Below, piece after piece: positions 1-6,216 of a DNA stretch of 14,239 bases; the first letter of the stretch is position 1; every line of letters starts with the position of its first letter. Below the pieces are notes generated by a model. The model saw nothing but the letters and a program-made list of their open reading frames with translations. It searched no databases and had not been told where the DNA came from. A program made the translations under genes and the position numbers. Origin of the DNA: SVFI01 sp964519385 (GTDB lineage: Bacteria > Bacillota > Clostridia > Lachnospirales > Lachnospiraceae); the NCBI GenBank assembly GCA_964519385.1, contig CAZFLR010000034.1, forward strand, positions 1 through 14,239, given 5' to 3'.

Positions 1-518
1 GTCTGTCTGTCACCGATAATCAGCTCACGCTGTCCTCTTCCAATCGGTACCATGGAGTCGATTGCCTTAATACCTGTCTGAAGAGGTGTGTCTACACTCT
101 TTCTCGTGATAACACCGGAAGCAACTCTTTCGATCTGACGATATTTTTCCGTCTGAATCGGTCCCTTCCCGTCAATAGGCTGACCAAGAGCATTTACAAC
201 ACGTCCTAAAAGTGCATCTCCGACCGGTACCTCTACCACGCGTCCGGTGGTCTTAACAGTGTCACCCTCGTTAATGTTCTTCTGATTTCCGAGAAGAACC
301 GCACCGACGTTGTCTTCTTCCAGGTTCATTACCATTCCGTATACCTCACCCGGGAATTCAAGAAGCTCACCCTGCATAGCATTTTCAAGGCCGTGCACAC
401 GTGCGATACCGTCTGCTACCTGAATAACCGTACCCACTTCGGATACTTCCAGCTCAGACGCATATCTCTTGATCTGATCCTTAATCACTGAACTTATTTC
501 TTCTGGTCTTAAATTCAT
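1..518 (-). CDS. atpA: F-type ATP synthase subunit alpha, N-terminal part (cut by window edge)
   Basis: Alpha subunit of the F1 catalytic head, which alternates with beta and carries the non-catalytic nucleotide sites. The reading frame starts MNLRPEEISSVIKDQIKRY, typical for bacterial alpha subunits, and the first 172 codons are present. Visible landmarks are the beta-barrel domain (GLENAMQGELLEFP, near residues 43-56), LGRVVNALGQPIDGKGP (near 105-121), and the beginning of the P-loop: the window breaks within GDRQT of the family motif GDRQTGKT. The ATG at 518 is preceded by an AGAAAGGAA-type ribosome binding site, and the gene lies 36 nt downstream of atpH. It is the seventh gene of the operon seen here. 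Identity is secure; the remaining two thirds lie outside the window. Confidence 0.97.
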   Translation of the reverse strand, partial: MNLRPEEISSVIKDQIKRYASELEVSEVGTVIQVADGIARVHGLENAMQGELLEFPGEVYGMVMNLEEDNVGAVLLGNQKNINEGDTVKTTGRVVEVPVGDALLGRVVNALGQPIDGKGPIQTEKYRQIERVASGVITRKSVDTPLQTGIKAIDSMVPIGRGQRELIIGDRQ

Positions 519-554
519 GGATCTTTACGTTCCTTTCTAAAATTTATCCGGCAA

Positions 555-1103
555 CTAAGCCAGTTGGATTTTCATAAGCTGCTTTGTCAGCTCATTTAAT
601 TTTGTCCTGATACTGCTGTCCACTACCTTGTCTCCGATACGGATTACGAGTCCGCCAACCAGAGCTTCATCAATGGAAAAATTCATTTCCATCTCCTTGT
701 ATTCCGTAGTCTCCACCAGTTTTTCTTCTATCAGCTTTTTCTGTATTTCCGAAAGCTTCACCGCACTCGTCACATAGGCAACACCGATTCCCTTTTCCTC
801 TTTCACTCTGTCTGTGAAATATGCGAGAATCGCCTCTGTTTCCGCATAACGGTCCTTCTCCACGATGAGACGGAGGAATCCGACAAGCTCTTTGTCGATT
901 CTTCCTTCAAAGACTTCCTTCATCACCTGAAGCTTTTCGTCTTTTCCGACTTTCGGATGATTCATTAATTTGGAAAAATCCGGATTCTGCGCGAGAACTG
1001 TCTGAACCAGCTCTACTTCCTTTGCCAGCTCGTCTATCTTATTCTGTTCCGTCGCAAGTTCAAAAAGCGCATCACCGTATGTCTTGGATACTAATTTAGC
1101 CAT
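555..1103 (-). CDS. atpH: F-type ATP synthase subunit delta
   Basis: Delta subunit (OSCP equivalent), which joins the top of F1 to the peripheral stalk formed by subunit b. The protein has 182 residues, normal for the family. It starts MAKLVSKTYGDALFELA, the usual N-terminal helical-bundle signature, and ends with the conserved region around GGLVIRIGDKVVDSSIRTKL (about residues 149-168). The ATG at 1103 lies inside the end of atpF (13-nt overlap) and has an AGGTGA ribosome binding site within atpF, so the two genes are probably translationally coupled. Place in the operon, b-delta-alpha, is the standard bacterial order. Confidence 0.97.
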   Translation of the reverse strand: MAKLVSKTYGDALFELATEQNKIDELAKEVELVQTVLAQNPDFSKLMNHPKVGKDEKLQVMKEVFEGRIDKELVGFLRLIVEKDRYAETEAILAYFTDRVKEEKGIGVAYVTSAVKLSEIQKKLIEEKLVETTEYKEMEMNFSIDEALVGGLVIRIGDKVVDSSIRTKLNELTKQLMKIQLA

Positions 1104-1657
1104 GTGCTTTCACCTATTTCCTTTAACGTCTCGTCAATCAGGCTGTCACTGACTGTCGTATCAATGTTTGCAGCCACTACCTTACCTGCCATAGCTGATG
1201 CAATCTGAATCATTTCTTTCTTCACTTCATCGGCAACTTTCTTCTTCTCAAGCTCCGCTTCCACCTTAGCTCTCTCAATGATTGCTGCAGCATCTTCTTT
1301 TGCCTTTGCAATGATGCCCGCTTCATTCGCGAGGGCTTTCTTACGCGCGTCGCTCAAAATCTCTTCTGCCTCTTTATCAATACCACGAAGTCTCTCTTCG
1401 TAATCTGCCTTCAACGCAATTGCTTCTTCCTTCTCGGACTGAGCAGTGTCAAGATCGTTTTTGATACGCTCCTGTCTTCCTTCCAGAAACTTTCTGGCCG
1501 GGTCGAAAAGGAAACGGGACATGAATAAAAACAGTGTAAAGATTGCGATAATCATTAAAACTGCATCATGTATCAACTGAAAGTCGAGATCGAAAAGTCT
1601 TGTCATCTCAGCTCCGCTCTGTGCCAATGCGAGAGGCGAACTTAATATCGTATTCAA
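1091..1657 (-). CDS. atpF: F-type ATP synthase subunit b (TTG start)
   Basis: Subunit b forms the peripheral stalk of ATP synthase, with one membrane helix and a long cytoplasmic coiled coil that contacts delta. The 188-residue product has a hydrophobic segment at about residues 28-50 (DAVLMIIAIFTLFLFMSRFL) followed by FDPARKFLEGRQERI and an Ala/Glu/Lys-rich helix to about residue 165, as expected. The start codon is TTG at 1657, not ATG: a GGAGG at 1666-1670 sits 8 nt upstream. The next in-frame ATG (Met18) has no comparable site and would remove part of the short N-terminal segment preceding the membrane helix. The gene overlaps atpH by 13 nt. Confidence 0.95.
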   Translation of the reverse strand: MNTILSSPLALAQSGAEMTRLFDLDFQLIHDAVLMIIAIFTLFLFMSRFLFDPARKFLEGRQERIKNDLDTAQSEKEEAIALKADYEERLRGIDKEAEEILSDARKKALANEAGIIAKAKEDAAAIIERAKVEAELEKKKVADEVKKEMIQIASAMAGKVVAANIDTTVSDSLIDETLKEIGESTWLN

Positions 1658-1701
1658 GCTTTATGCCTCCTTCTTTTATATTTTCCCTTACCGAAGGCCT
1701 C

Positions 1702-1953
1702 TTATGATAAAGGTTTAACGAATAATAACAGCATGGCGATAAGAAGTCCGTAAAGACCTGTTGTCTCGGCAACAGCCTGTCCAAGTAACATCGTAGATGT
1801 GATGTCTGACTTCGCACCCGGGTTTCTTCCGACTGCTGCTGCTGCGTGTCCTGCTGCAATACCCTGACCTACACCAGGTCCGATACCTGCAATAACTGCA
1901 AGACCTGCACCGATTGCTGAGCAACCTAAAATAAATTCGTTGTTAAATTCCAT
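1702..1953 (-). CDS. atpE: F-type ATP synthase subunit c (sodium-type signature)
   Basis: Subunit c forms the membrane rotor ring that carries the coupling ion. The 83-residue protein is a two-helix hairpin: helix 1 around residues 8-38 with the GIGPGVGQG glycine-rich face, a polar loop GRNPGAKSD (42-50), and helix 2 with the ion-binding carboxylate Glu63. Gln30, Val61, Glu63, Thr64, Thr65 and Tyr68 align by eye with the sodium-site residues known from Ilyobacter tartaricus (Gln32, Val63, Glu65, Ser66, Thr67, Tyr70), so sodium coupling is plausible. The ATG at 1953 has an AGGAGG site 8 nt upstream; a longer reading from 2004 would run into the end of atpB and is not needed. Confidence 0.97.
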   Translation of the reverse strand: MEFNNEFILGCSAIGAGLAVIAGIGPGVGQGIAAGHAAAAVGRNPGAKSDITSTMLLGQAVAETTGLYGLLIAMLLLFVKPLS

Positions 1954-1984
1954 CTTTGTTTCCTCCTTGATGATTAAATAGTTT

Positions 1985-2704
1985 TTACTGTTCTCCGATT
2001 GCATCCGAAATATATGTCATTGTAAGCATACAGAATACATATGTCTGGATTGCCCCCGAAAATAAATCAAAGTAAACATGAAGCACAGCCGGCCAAAATA
2101 CGGCTATCCATTTCAGCAAGCCATAAATCAGTGCCATCATAACAGTTCCGGAAAGAATATTCGCAAACAAACGAAGTGAAAGCGAAATCGGAACCGCCAC
2201 ATCTCCGATCATATTAATCGGTGCCCAGAACGGCCATGGATCGCACAAGCCCTTGATGACTCCGCTGACCTTCTGGTATTTAAATTTGTTAAAATGAATG
2301 AGAGTAAACGTTATCAAACCAAGTGCTAACGTGACTCCATAGTCCGCCGTAGGCGGCCTCAACCCAAACAGTCCGGATATGTTGCTGACCAGAATAAAGA
2401 TAAAAATCGTACCGATGTAGTTCGCAAACTTGGCTGCATGCGAACCCATGGAAGCTTTTATCATGTTGTCAAGCATTTCCACAATCAGCTCGACCACATT
2501 CTGGAATCCGGTTGGCACGTCACTCGCATGCTTCATCGCGCGATTCGCCAACAGGGCAAAAGTGCCCAGAAGCAAAAATACAATCAATACGCATACATGC
2601 GTTGTTGTTATCCATACAGTCTGACCGAACAGCTCATAGGAAAAGATTCCGTGGACCATAAAGTCAACCTCTGCACCTGCGGATAACAAGATTCCCTGCC
2701 CCAT
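1985..2704 (-). CDS. atpB: F-type ATP synthase subunit a
   Basis: Subunit a is the membrane stator that provides the two ion half-channels next to the c ring. The 239-residue protein has about five to six hydrophobic segments. It contains the essential arginine motif, ISLSLRLFANILSG (residues 173-186), with Arg178 equivalent to E. coli aArg210, and a C-terminal helix around residues 213-233 (DLFSGAIQTYVFCMLTMTY). The ATG at 2704 has AGGAGGT 6 nt upstream, and that site overlaps the stop codon of the preceding gene. Another ATG four bases upstream is out of frame. It is followed by atpE after 31 nt. Confidence 0.97.
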   Translation of the reverse strand: MGQGILLSAGAEVDFMVHGIFSYELFGQTVWITTTHVCVLIVFLLLGTFALLANRAMKHASDVPTGFQNVVELIVEMLDNMIKASMGSHAAKFANYIGTIFIFILVSNISGLFGLRPPTADYGVTLALGLITFTLIHFNKFKYQKVSGVIKGLCDPWPFWAPINMIGDVAVPISLSLRLFANILSGTVMMALIYGLLKWIAVFWPAVLHVYFDLFSGAIQTYVFCMLTMTYISDAIGEQ

Positions 2705-2708
2705 ACAT

Positions 2709-3098
2709 TCACCTCCTGAAAAATTTATGAGTAACCGGCTGTAAATAAGCCGCTACTTTCAAGGTCATGACTCCGAGAAACGCCGCGAGGGGATTCCCGA
2801 ATTCCGTATAACAAAGCAGAAAAATCGCAAATAAGACAACCACGTAGCGCAGGATATGGTGCACACGCATTTTCTTAATTGCATCCTCCTCTGTCATATC
2901 AAGCGCGTGTCCGAGGGACCACGCCATATGCGTCGCCATAAAAAGCGCGCATACGATTCCGGTCCAGAGACCGATGCTGTAGGACAGCTTCTGCTTTACA
3001 AAAATGAGTCCCACAACTTCGCAAAGGACTCCGCATACTAAAATTTCTGCCCAGAGCTGTGGCAGAACATCACTTAACTGAGTTAGTTTCTTTCTCAT
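2709..3098 (-). CDS. ATP synthase subunit I-like membrane protein
   Basis: Small integral membrane protein encoded between the atpZ-like gene and atpB, the position of subunit I (UncI/AtpI) genes. The 129 residues hold four hydrophobic stretches (about 12-34, 40-62, 80-98 and 100-120) and a basic C-terminus (THKFFRR). UncI-type proteins are known or proposed to help assemble the c ring or support magnesium or calcium uptake; they are poorly conserved in sequence, so I rely on position, size and topology. The start at 3098 lies within the end of the preceding gene (29-nt overlap) and has GAGAGG upstream, suggesting coupled translation. The stop codon is embedded in the ribosome binding site of atpB. 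Confidence 0.8.
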   Translation of the reverse strand: MRKKLTQLSDVLPQLWAEILVCGVLCEVVGLIFVKQKLSYSIGLWTGIVCALFMATHMAWSLGHALDMTEEDAIKKMRVHHILRYVVVLFAIFLLCYTEFGNPLAAFLGVMTLKVAAYLQPVTHKFFRR

Positions 3099-3363
3099 GG
3101 CTTATGCCTCTCTTCTTTGACTCCGGCGGCTGCCGGAAAATCCTTCTGGAAAAAATATAAATATTCCGGAAACCGGCCATCGCACCGACAAAAAATAACA
3201 CAATCACAATATAGGAGGTCCCGAGCCACCGGTCGAGATAATATCCGGCAAAGCTGCAAAGCGCGATTGGAACTATCATATTGATTCCGAACTGTGTAAT
3301 CATCGTCAGGGACTGATATACACTCTTTCCGTATTTTCTGTTGTCACGCTTTTTGGACTCCAT
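3070..3363 (-). CDS. atpZ: AtpZ/AtpI-type F0F1 ATP synthase accessory protein
   Basis: First gene of the ATP synthase operon. The 97-residue product has a basic N-terminus, two membrane helices (about residues 22-42 and 50-70), and the family signature GYYLDRWLGTS ... GAMAGFRNIY (residues 40-68), typical of the AtpZ (ATPase_gene1) family. Members are thought to assist F0 assembly or ion uptake; they are not part of the core enzyme. The polar tail after residue 72 overlaps the next gene by 29 nt. The ATG at 3363 is preceded by GAGGTGGG, and a sigma-A promoter lies about 40 nt further upstream. The gene symbol is given by family resemblance. Confidence 0.85.
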   Translation of the reverse strand: MESKKRDNRKYGKSVYQSLTMITQFGINMIVPIALCSFAGYYLDRWLGTSYIVIVLFFVGAMAGFRNIYIFSRRIFRQPPESKKRGISHEKETNSVK

Positions 3364-3400
3364 ATTCCCACCTCAAAAAAACGGCAATCCGCCATCAATA

Positions 3401-3429
3401 ATTATACCTATTTTTTCAACTTCTGTCTA
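3401..3429 (-). promoter_or_regulatory. Sigma-A promoter of the ATP synthase operon
   Basis: Reading on the minus strand, a -35 element TAGACA (3424-3429) and a perfect -10 element TATAAT (3401-3406) are separated by 17 nt. Initiation would fall near 3394, giving a leader of roughly 30 nt before the atpZ-like start. No terminator or promoter is evident between the genes down to atpA, so this probably drives the whole operon. Confidence 0.8.
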
Positions 3430-3452
3430 CCAAAATTCATGATGTTTTTTCA

Positions 3453-3481
3453 TTGACTTTTACCTGTTTAAAAGGTACGAT
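3453..3481 (+). promoter_or_regulatory. Sigma-A promoter of the DUF402 gene
   Basis: TTGACT (3453-3458) and TACGAT (3476-3481) are separated by 17 nt, followed by an AT-rich leader and an AAGGAGG ribosome binding site at about 3504-3511. It is arranged back to back with the ATP operon promoter; the two -35 boxes are about 23 nt apart, so one regulator could affect both. Confidence 0.65.
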
Positions 3482-3515
3482 TTTTATAAGAATTTTATCC
3501 GTACAAGGAGGCTAT

Positions 3516-3992
3516 ATGAAAAAGTTTTCCCTTTATCGCAGACGTATTATTCCGAAGGAATGTATTCTCTTAAAAGATGATGAAATTGTATTTTTTGAAG
3601 GCGACAGACTGGTCACCCGCTGGAATACCATACGTCCCAAACGGGATATCCATCACGGAATTTCCTGTTTCTTTCTTCAGGACGGCTTCAAGGTGAGCAA
3701 GTTTTACGGTCACGACGGCTCTCTCCTGTACTGGTACATAGACATTATTTCGCACGAATGGGACGAGGCGACCTCCTCTCTTTACGTGACTGACCTTCTG
3801 GCAGACGTAATCATTTATCCGGACGGTTTTGTCAAAGTGGTGGATGTGGACGAACTCGCCGAGGCTCTTAAAAAAGAAGAAATTTCAAACGCGGATTTAT
3901 GCGACGCTCTCTATAAGCTCAACCGAATTTTGAACCTCATCTATTCCGGAGACTTCAAGAGCATATCGGATTTCGTGGAATCCTTTGAATAA
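3516..3992 (+). CDS. DUF402 family protein (Ntdp/FomD-like nucleotide phosphatase fold)
   Basis: A 158-residue cytoplasmic protein of the DUF402 family. The hallmarks are visible in order: YWYIDI (72-77), YVTDLLADVIIYPDG (90-104) and VVDVDELAEAL (108-118). The acidic residues Asp76, Asp93, Asp97, Asp103, Asp110 and Asp112 match the divalent-metal-binding face known in this fold. Characterised members include Staphylococcus aureus Ntdp (nucleoside di/triphosphate hydrolysis) and FomD (hydrolysis of a CMP-linked intermediate); the substrate here is unknown. The start is ATG at 3516 with AAGGAGG 4-5 nt upstream; the reading frame is open back to a TTG at 3453, but that codon is the -35 box. It is monocistronic, divergent from the ATP operon, and ends at a strong terminator. 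Confidence 0.85.
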   Translation: MKKFSLYRRRIIPKECILLKDDEIVFFEGDRLVTRWNTIRPKRDIHHGISCFFLQDGFKVSKFYGHDGSLLYWYIDIISHEWDEATSSLYVTDLLADVIIYPDGFVKVVDVDELAEALKKEEISNADLCDALYKLNRILNLIYSGDFKSISDFVESFE

Positions 3993-4008
3993 TTTCAGAC
4001 AGAGAAAC

Positions 4009-4063
4009 AAAAGACAGCACAGGTTTTTACCGGGAATCACCCGTTTGGCCGTGCTGTCTTTTT
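4009..4063. terminator. Bidirectional rho-independent terminator
   Basis: The arms AAAGACAGCAC (4010-4020) and GTGCTGTCTTT (4051-4061) pair perfectly. A T-run follows on the plus strand, and a short T-run follows on the minus strand. It lies between two convergent genes, the DUF402 gene (plus) and the SleB-type hydrolase (minus), and probably ends both transcripts. The inner loop contains a weaker GGGAATCACCC hairpin. Confidence 0.85.
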
Positions 4064-4083
4064 ATGAACCTGTTATGTCTGAA

Positions 4084-5238
4084 TCAATAAAAAATGTGTC
4101 CGCCTATCTGCTGACCCTCAAGTCCCGGAATCGGCGTTCTGAAAAACAGGCACTCTCCTACCGGAGAAGCTCCTGCCATGGCATCTCGCGCCGCCTGGTA
4201 ACAGGATTCGTTTGCGCCCCGTGCAAGAACAATGGCAAATCGTCCGCTTCCCACCGGCGAGAACTGTTTATTCTGCATAATTACCTCAAGCACCGTATCC
4301 GGAAACAGCGGACTTCTCACGCGGTTCATAACCACCGCTCCGACCGCTACCTTTCCGGTATAAATTTCACCGCCGGCCTCGCACTCAATAATGGCGGCCA
4401 TCAAATCTTCATCACCGCTTGAGAAAACAACATCCGAAAGGTCTCTGCTGCCCATCTGCGCTGACTGCAGCGACAAGGCAAGCTCCTCCTTATACTTTGC
4501 GCGAAGCACGGTCAAATCACTCTCCGACTCCGCGATTTGTTTTTCATAGTCCAGTGCCTGCGCCTCTTTTTCGGCAATTTCTGCCATATATTTTTTCAAA
4601 TTCTGTCCGGCTTCCTGAATCGACTCATGCATCTGCTCAGAATCCGATGACGCTTCCTTCTCCAACAGCACAAGGGTTTCCTTGTCCTGTACCAGTTCCT
4701 TTTCCTTCTTCGCAATTTCCTCCTGGGTGTCTGCGTACTCTGCAAGCATTTCCCGGTCATAACGGTTTATCATCTCAATATAATCCGCTTTATTCAAGAA
4801 GTCCGCAAAGCTGTCCGCCTCCAGAAACAGTTGGAGATAGGACTCACTGCCCGATTCATACATAAAGCGGATGCGCTGCTGCATCTGTACATAACGTTCT
4901 TCCTGAAGGAGTCTTGCCTCCTCAATCTGATGCTGCGCCTTTTTGATGGCTTCCTCTTTGGACTTGCGGATTTCCGCAATCTCCATCAGCTTTTGATTTT
5001 CCTGTTCCAGTTTTTCCGTCAGATTGTCAAGATATGTCTGCAGGCTGACCCTGTCACTGTTAAGAGCGTTTAAGTCTTCATTTGTCTTGTCCAGTTTTTG
5101 TTCCGTCTGTTTTTTCTCATTCTCTGTCTGCTGAATTTTCTGCCCCGTTGTTGTCGCAGAAACATACATCGTCATCTGCGATACCAGAAGGCAGACAGCA
5201 AGCAGAGCCGGAATACGGACACAGCTTTTCTTTTTCAT
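4084..5238 (-). CDS. Secreted cell-wall hydrolase: coiled-coil stalk plus SleB/CwlJ-type domain
   Basis: A 384-residue exported protein. Residues 1-28 form a signal peptide (MKKKS, hydrophobic core, VSA before TT). Residues 32-255 are a long Glu/Lys/Gln-rich coiled coil resembling the PcsB/CwlO N-terminal region, including RIRFMYESGSESYLQLFLEA (122-141). Residues 275-384 are a Hydrolase_2 (SleB/CwlJ) domain: AAIIECEAGGE (281-291) with the likely catalytic Glu287, VAVGAVVMNRVRSPLFP (297-313), and the typical ending GGHIFY. SleB-type enzymes are lytic transglycosylases of spore cortex or vegetative wall peptidoglycan; the coiled coil suggests activity controlled from the membrane, by analogy with PcsB. 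It is the last gene of a five-gene run, starting 10 nt after the dCMP deaminase stop with an AGGTGAA site. Confidence 0.88.
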   Translation of the reverse strand: MKKKSCVRIPALLAVCLLVSQMTMYVSATTTGQKIQQTENEKKQTEQKLDKTNEDLNALNSDRVSLQTYLDNLTEKLEQENQKLMEIAEIRKSKEEAIKKAQHQIEEARLLQEERYVQMQQRIRFMYESGSESYLQLFLEADSFADFLNKADYIEMINRYDREMLAEYADTQEEIAKKEKELVQDKETLVLLEKEASSDSEQMHESIQEAGQNLKKYMAEIAEKEAQALDYEKQIAESESDLTVLRAKYKEELALSLQSAQMGSRDLSDVVFSSGDEDLMAAIIECEAGGEIYTGKVAVGAVVMNRVRSPLFPDTVLEVIMQNKQFSPVGSGRFAIVLARGANESCYQAARDAMAGASPVGECLFFRTPIPGLEGQQIGGHIFY

Positions 5239-5248
5239 GCTTCACCTA

Positions 5249-5734
5249 TTACAAATCCATTACAATTGTTCTTCCTGTCGGCTCATAAGCGCAATACTCC
5301 ACTCCGGCCGCGTCAAACATCCTCTTGGATGCAATATTGGACGGCGTACCGGCATATTTATCGCACTGGTAAACCACTCTCCTGATTCCCGCCTGAATGA
5401 TTGCCTTGGCACATTCGTTACACGGAAAAAGAGAGACATAAAGGGTTGTTCCCTCCAGGCTTCCTCCGCGATAATTTAAAATCGCATTCAGTTCGCTGTG
5501 GGTAACAAAGGGATATTTCGTCTCCAGCTCCGCACCCTCTCTTGCCCACGGAAAATCCTCATCCACGCACCCGTTCGGAAACCCGTTATATCCCATGGAC
5601 AGGATTCTGTGGTCCTTGCCGACAATGCACGCTCCCACCTGTGTATTCGGGTCCTTTGAACGCATGCCCGAAAGTAAAGAAACTCCCATAAAATATTCAT
5701 CCCACGAAATATAGTCTTTTCTCTTCTGATCCAT
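5249..5734 (-). CDS. dCMP deaminase (ComEB-type)
   Basis: Cytoplasmic zinc enzyme that converts dCMP to dUMP, feeding thymidylate synthesis. The 161 residues show the cytidine-deaminase zinc site: His79-Ser-Glu81 (THSELNAIL) and PCNEC with Cys105 and Cys108. They also contain DPNTQVGACIV (28-38) and the MGYNGFPNG loop (47-55) seen in deoxycytidylate deaminases. The usual HAE triplet reads HSE here, a mild change that leaves the ligand and the catalytic Glu intact. The length is normal. The ATG at 5734 has AGGTGAA upstream, 23 nt after the rpiB stop. In Firmicutes this gene is often found between rpiB and the ATP synthase operon, as here. Confidence 0.93.
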   Translation of the reverse strand: MDQKRKDYISWDEYFMGVSLLSGMRSKDPNTQVGACIVGKDHRILSMGYNGFPNGCVDEDFPWAREGAELETKYPFVTHSELNAILNYRGGSLEGTTLYVSLFPCNECAKAIIQAGIRRVVYQCDKYAGTPSNIASKRMFDAAGVEYCAYEPTGRTIVMDL

Positions 5735-5757
5735 AATTCACCTGCTTTCACCGCGCG

Positions 5758-6186
5758 CTAAGCTTCTATCTGGTCGATTCTTCTCTGATGTCTCTCTTCT
5801 CCCGAAAACTCAGTGTCCATGAAGTTGTCCACTATTTCCATGGCAAGATTTGGTCCCACAATACCGGCTCCGAGTGCCAGCACATTGGCATCGTTGTGGA
5901 GTCTCGTCATTTTCGCCGTCAGCCCGTCCGAACAGAGAGCTGCGCGGACACCCTTCACCTTATTTGCTGTGATGGAAATTCCGATTCCCGTCGTGCAGAT
6001 TACAATCCCTCTGCCGCACTCTCCGGATGCTACTGCCTGTGCAACTGCCCGTCCGTATACCGGGTAATCGCAGGAACTCTTATCGTAACAGCCGACATCC
6101 TTCACTTCCATTCCGCGCTCTCTAAGATGCGCAATTATCTTTTCCTTCAAATCAAAACCGCCATGGTCACTTCCGATTGCTATCAT
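5758..6186 (-). CDS. rpiB: Ribose-5-phosphate isomerase B family protein
   Basis: RpiB interconverts ribose 5-phosphate and ribulose 5-phosphate in the pentose phosphate pathway. The 142-residue length and the landmarks fit: IGSDHGG (4-10), the active-site Cys64 in CTTGIGISITANK, RLHNDANVLALG (95-106) with His97, and RHQRRIDQIEA at the C-terminus. Two positions differ from typical members: the residue after the catalytic Cys is Thr65 rather than Gly (usual motif CGTG), and Gly108 occupies the place of a phosphate-binding Arg (Arg113 in the Mycobacterium tuberculosis enzyme). The gene context (after sua5, before dCMP deaminase) supports the housekeeping isomerase, but altered activity or sugar preference is possible. 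The ATG at 6186 has GGAGGG upstream. Confidence 0.9.
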   Translation of the reverse strand: MIAIGSDHGGFDLKEKIIAHLRERGMEVKDVGCYDKSSCDYPVYGRAVAQAVASGECGRGIVICTTGIGISITANKVKGVRAALCSDGLTAKMTRLHNDANVLALGAGIVGPNLAMEIVDNFMDTEFSGEERHQRRIDQIEA

Positions 6187-6199
6187 ATACCCTCCATCT

Positions 6200-6215
6200 G
6201 TTACCCTTGGGTAAC
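6200..6215. repeat. Short inverted repeat between the Sua5-like gene and rpiB
   Basis: GTTACCC and GGGTAAC are separated by TT. The repeat lies in the 30-nt gap between the stop of the Sua5-like gene (6217) and the ribosome binding site of rpiB. In mRNA it would form a 7-bp stem immediately upstream of the rpiB leader. No T-run follows, so it is not a terminator; it might modulate translation or mRNA processing. Confidence 0.4.
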
Positions 6216-6216
6216 T

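Noticed and set aside
3453..3515. Longer start (TTG at 3453) for the DUF402 protein
   Set aside because: The codon is the -35 box of the gene's promoter, and the AAGGAGG ribosome binding site belongs to the ATG at 3516.
3985..4865. Two plus-strand frames antisense to the SleB-type hydrolase
   Set aside because: Their composition is that of a shadow of a Glu/Lys-rich coiled coil; the first also spans the terminator.
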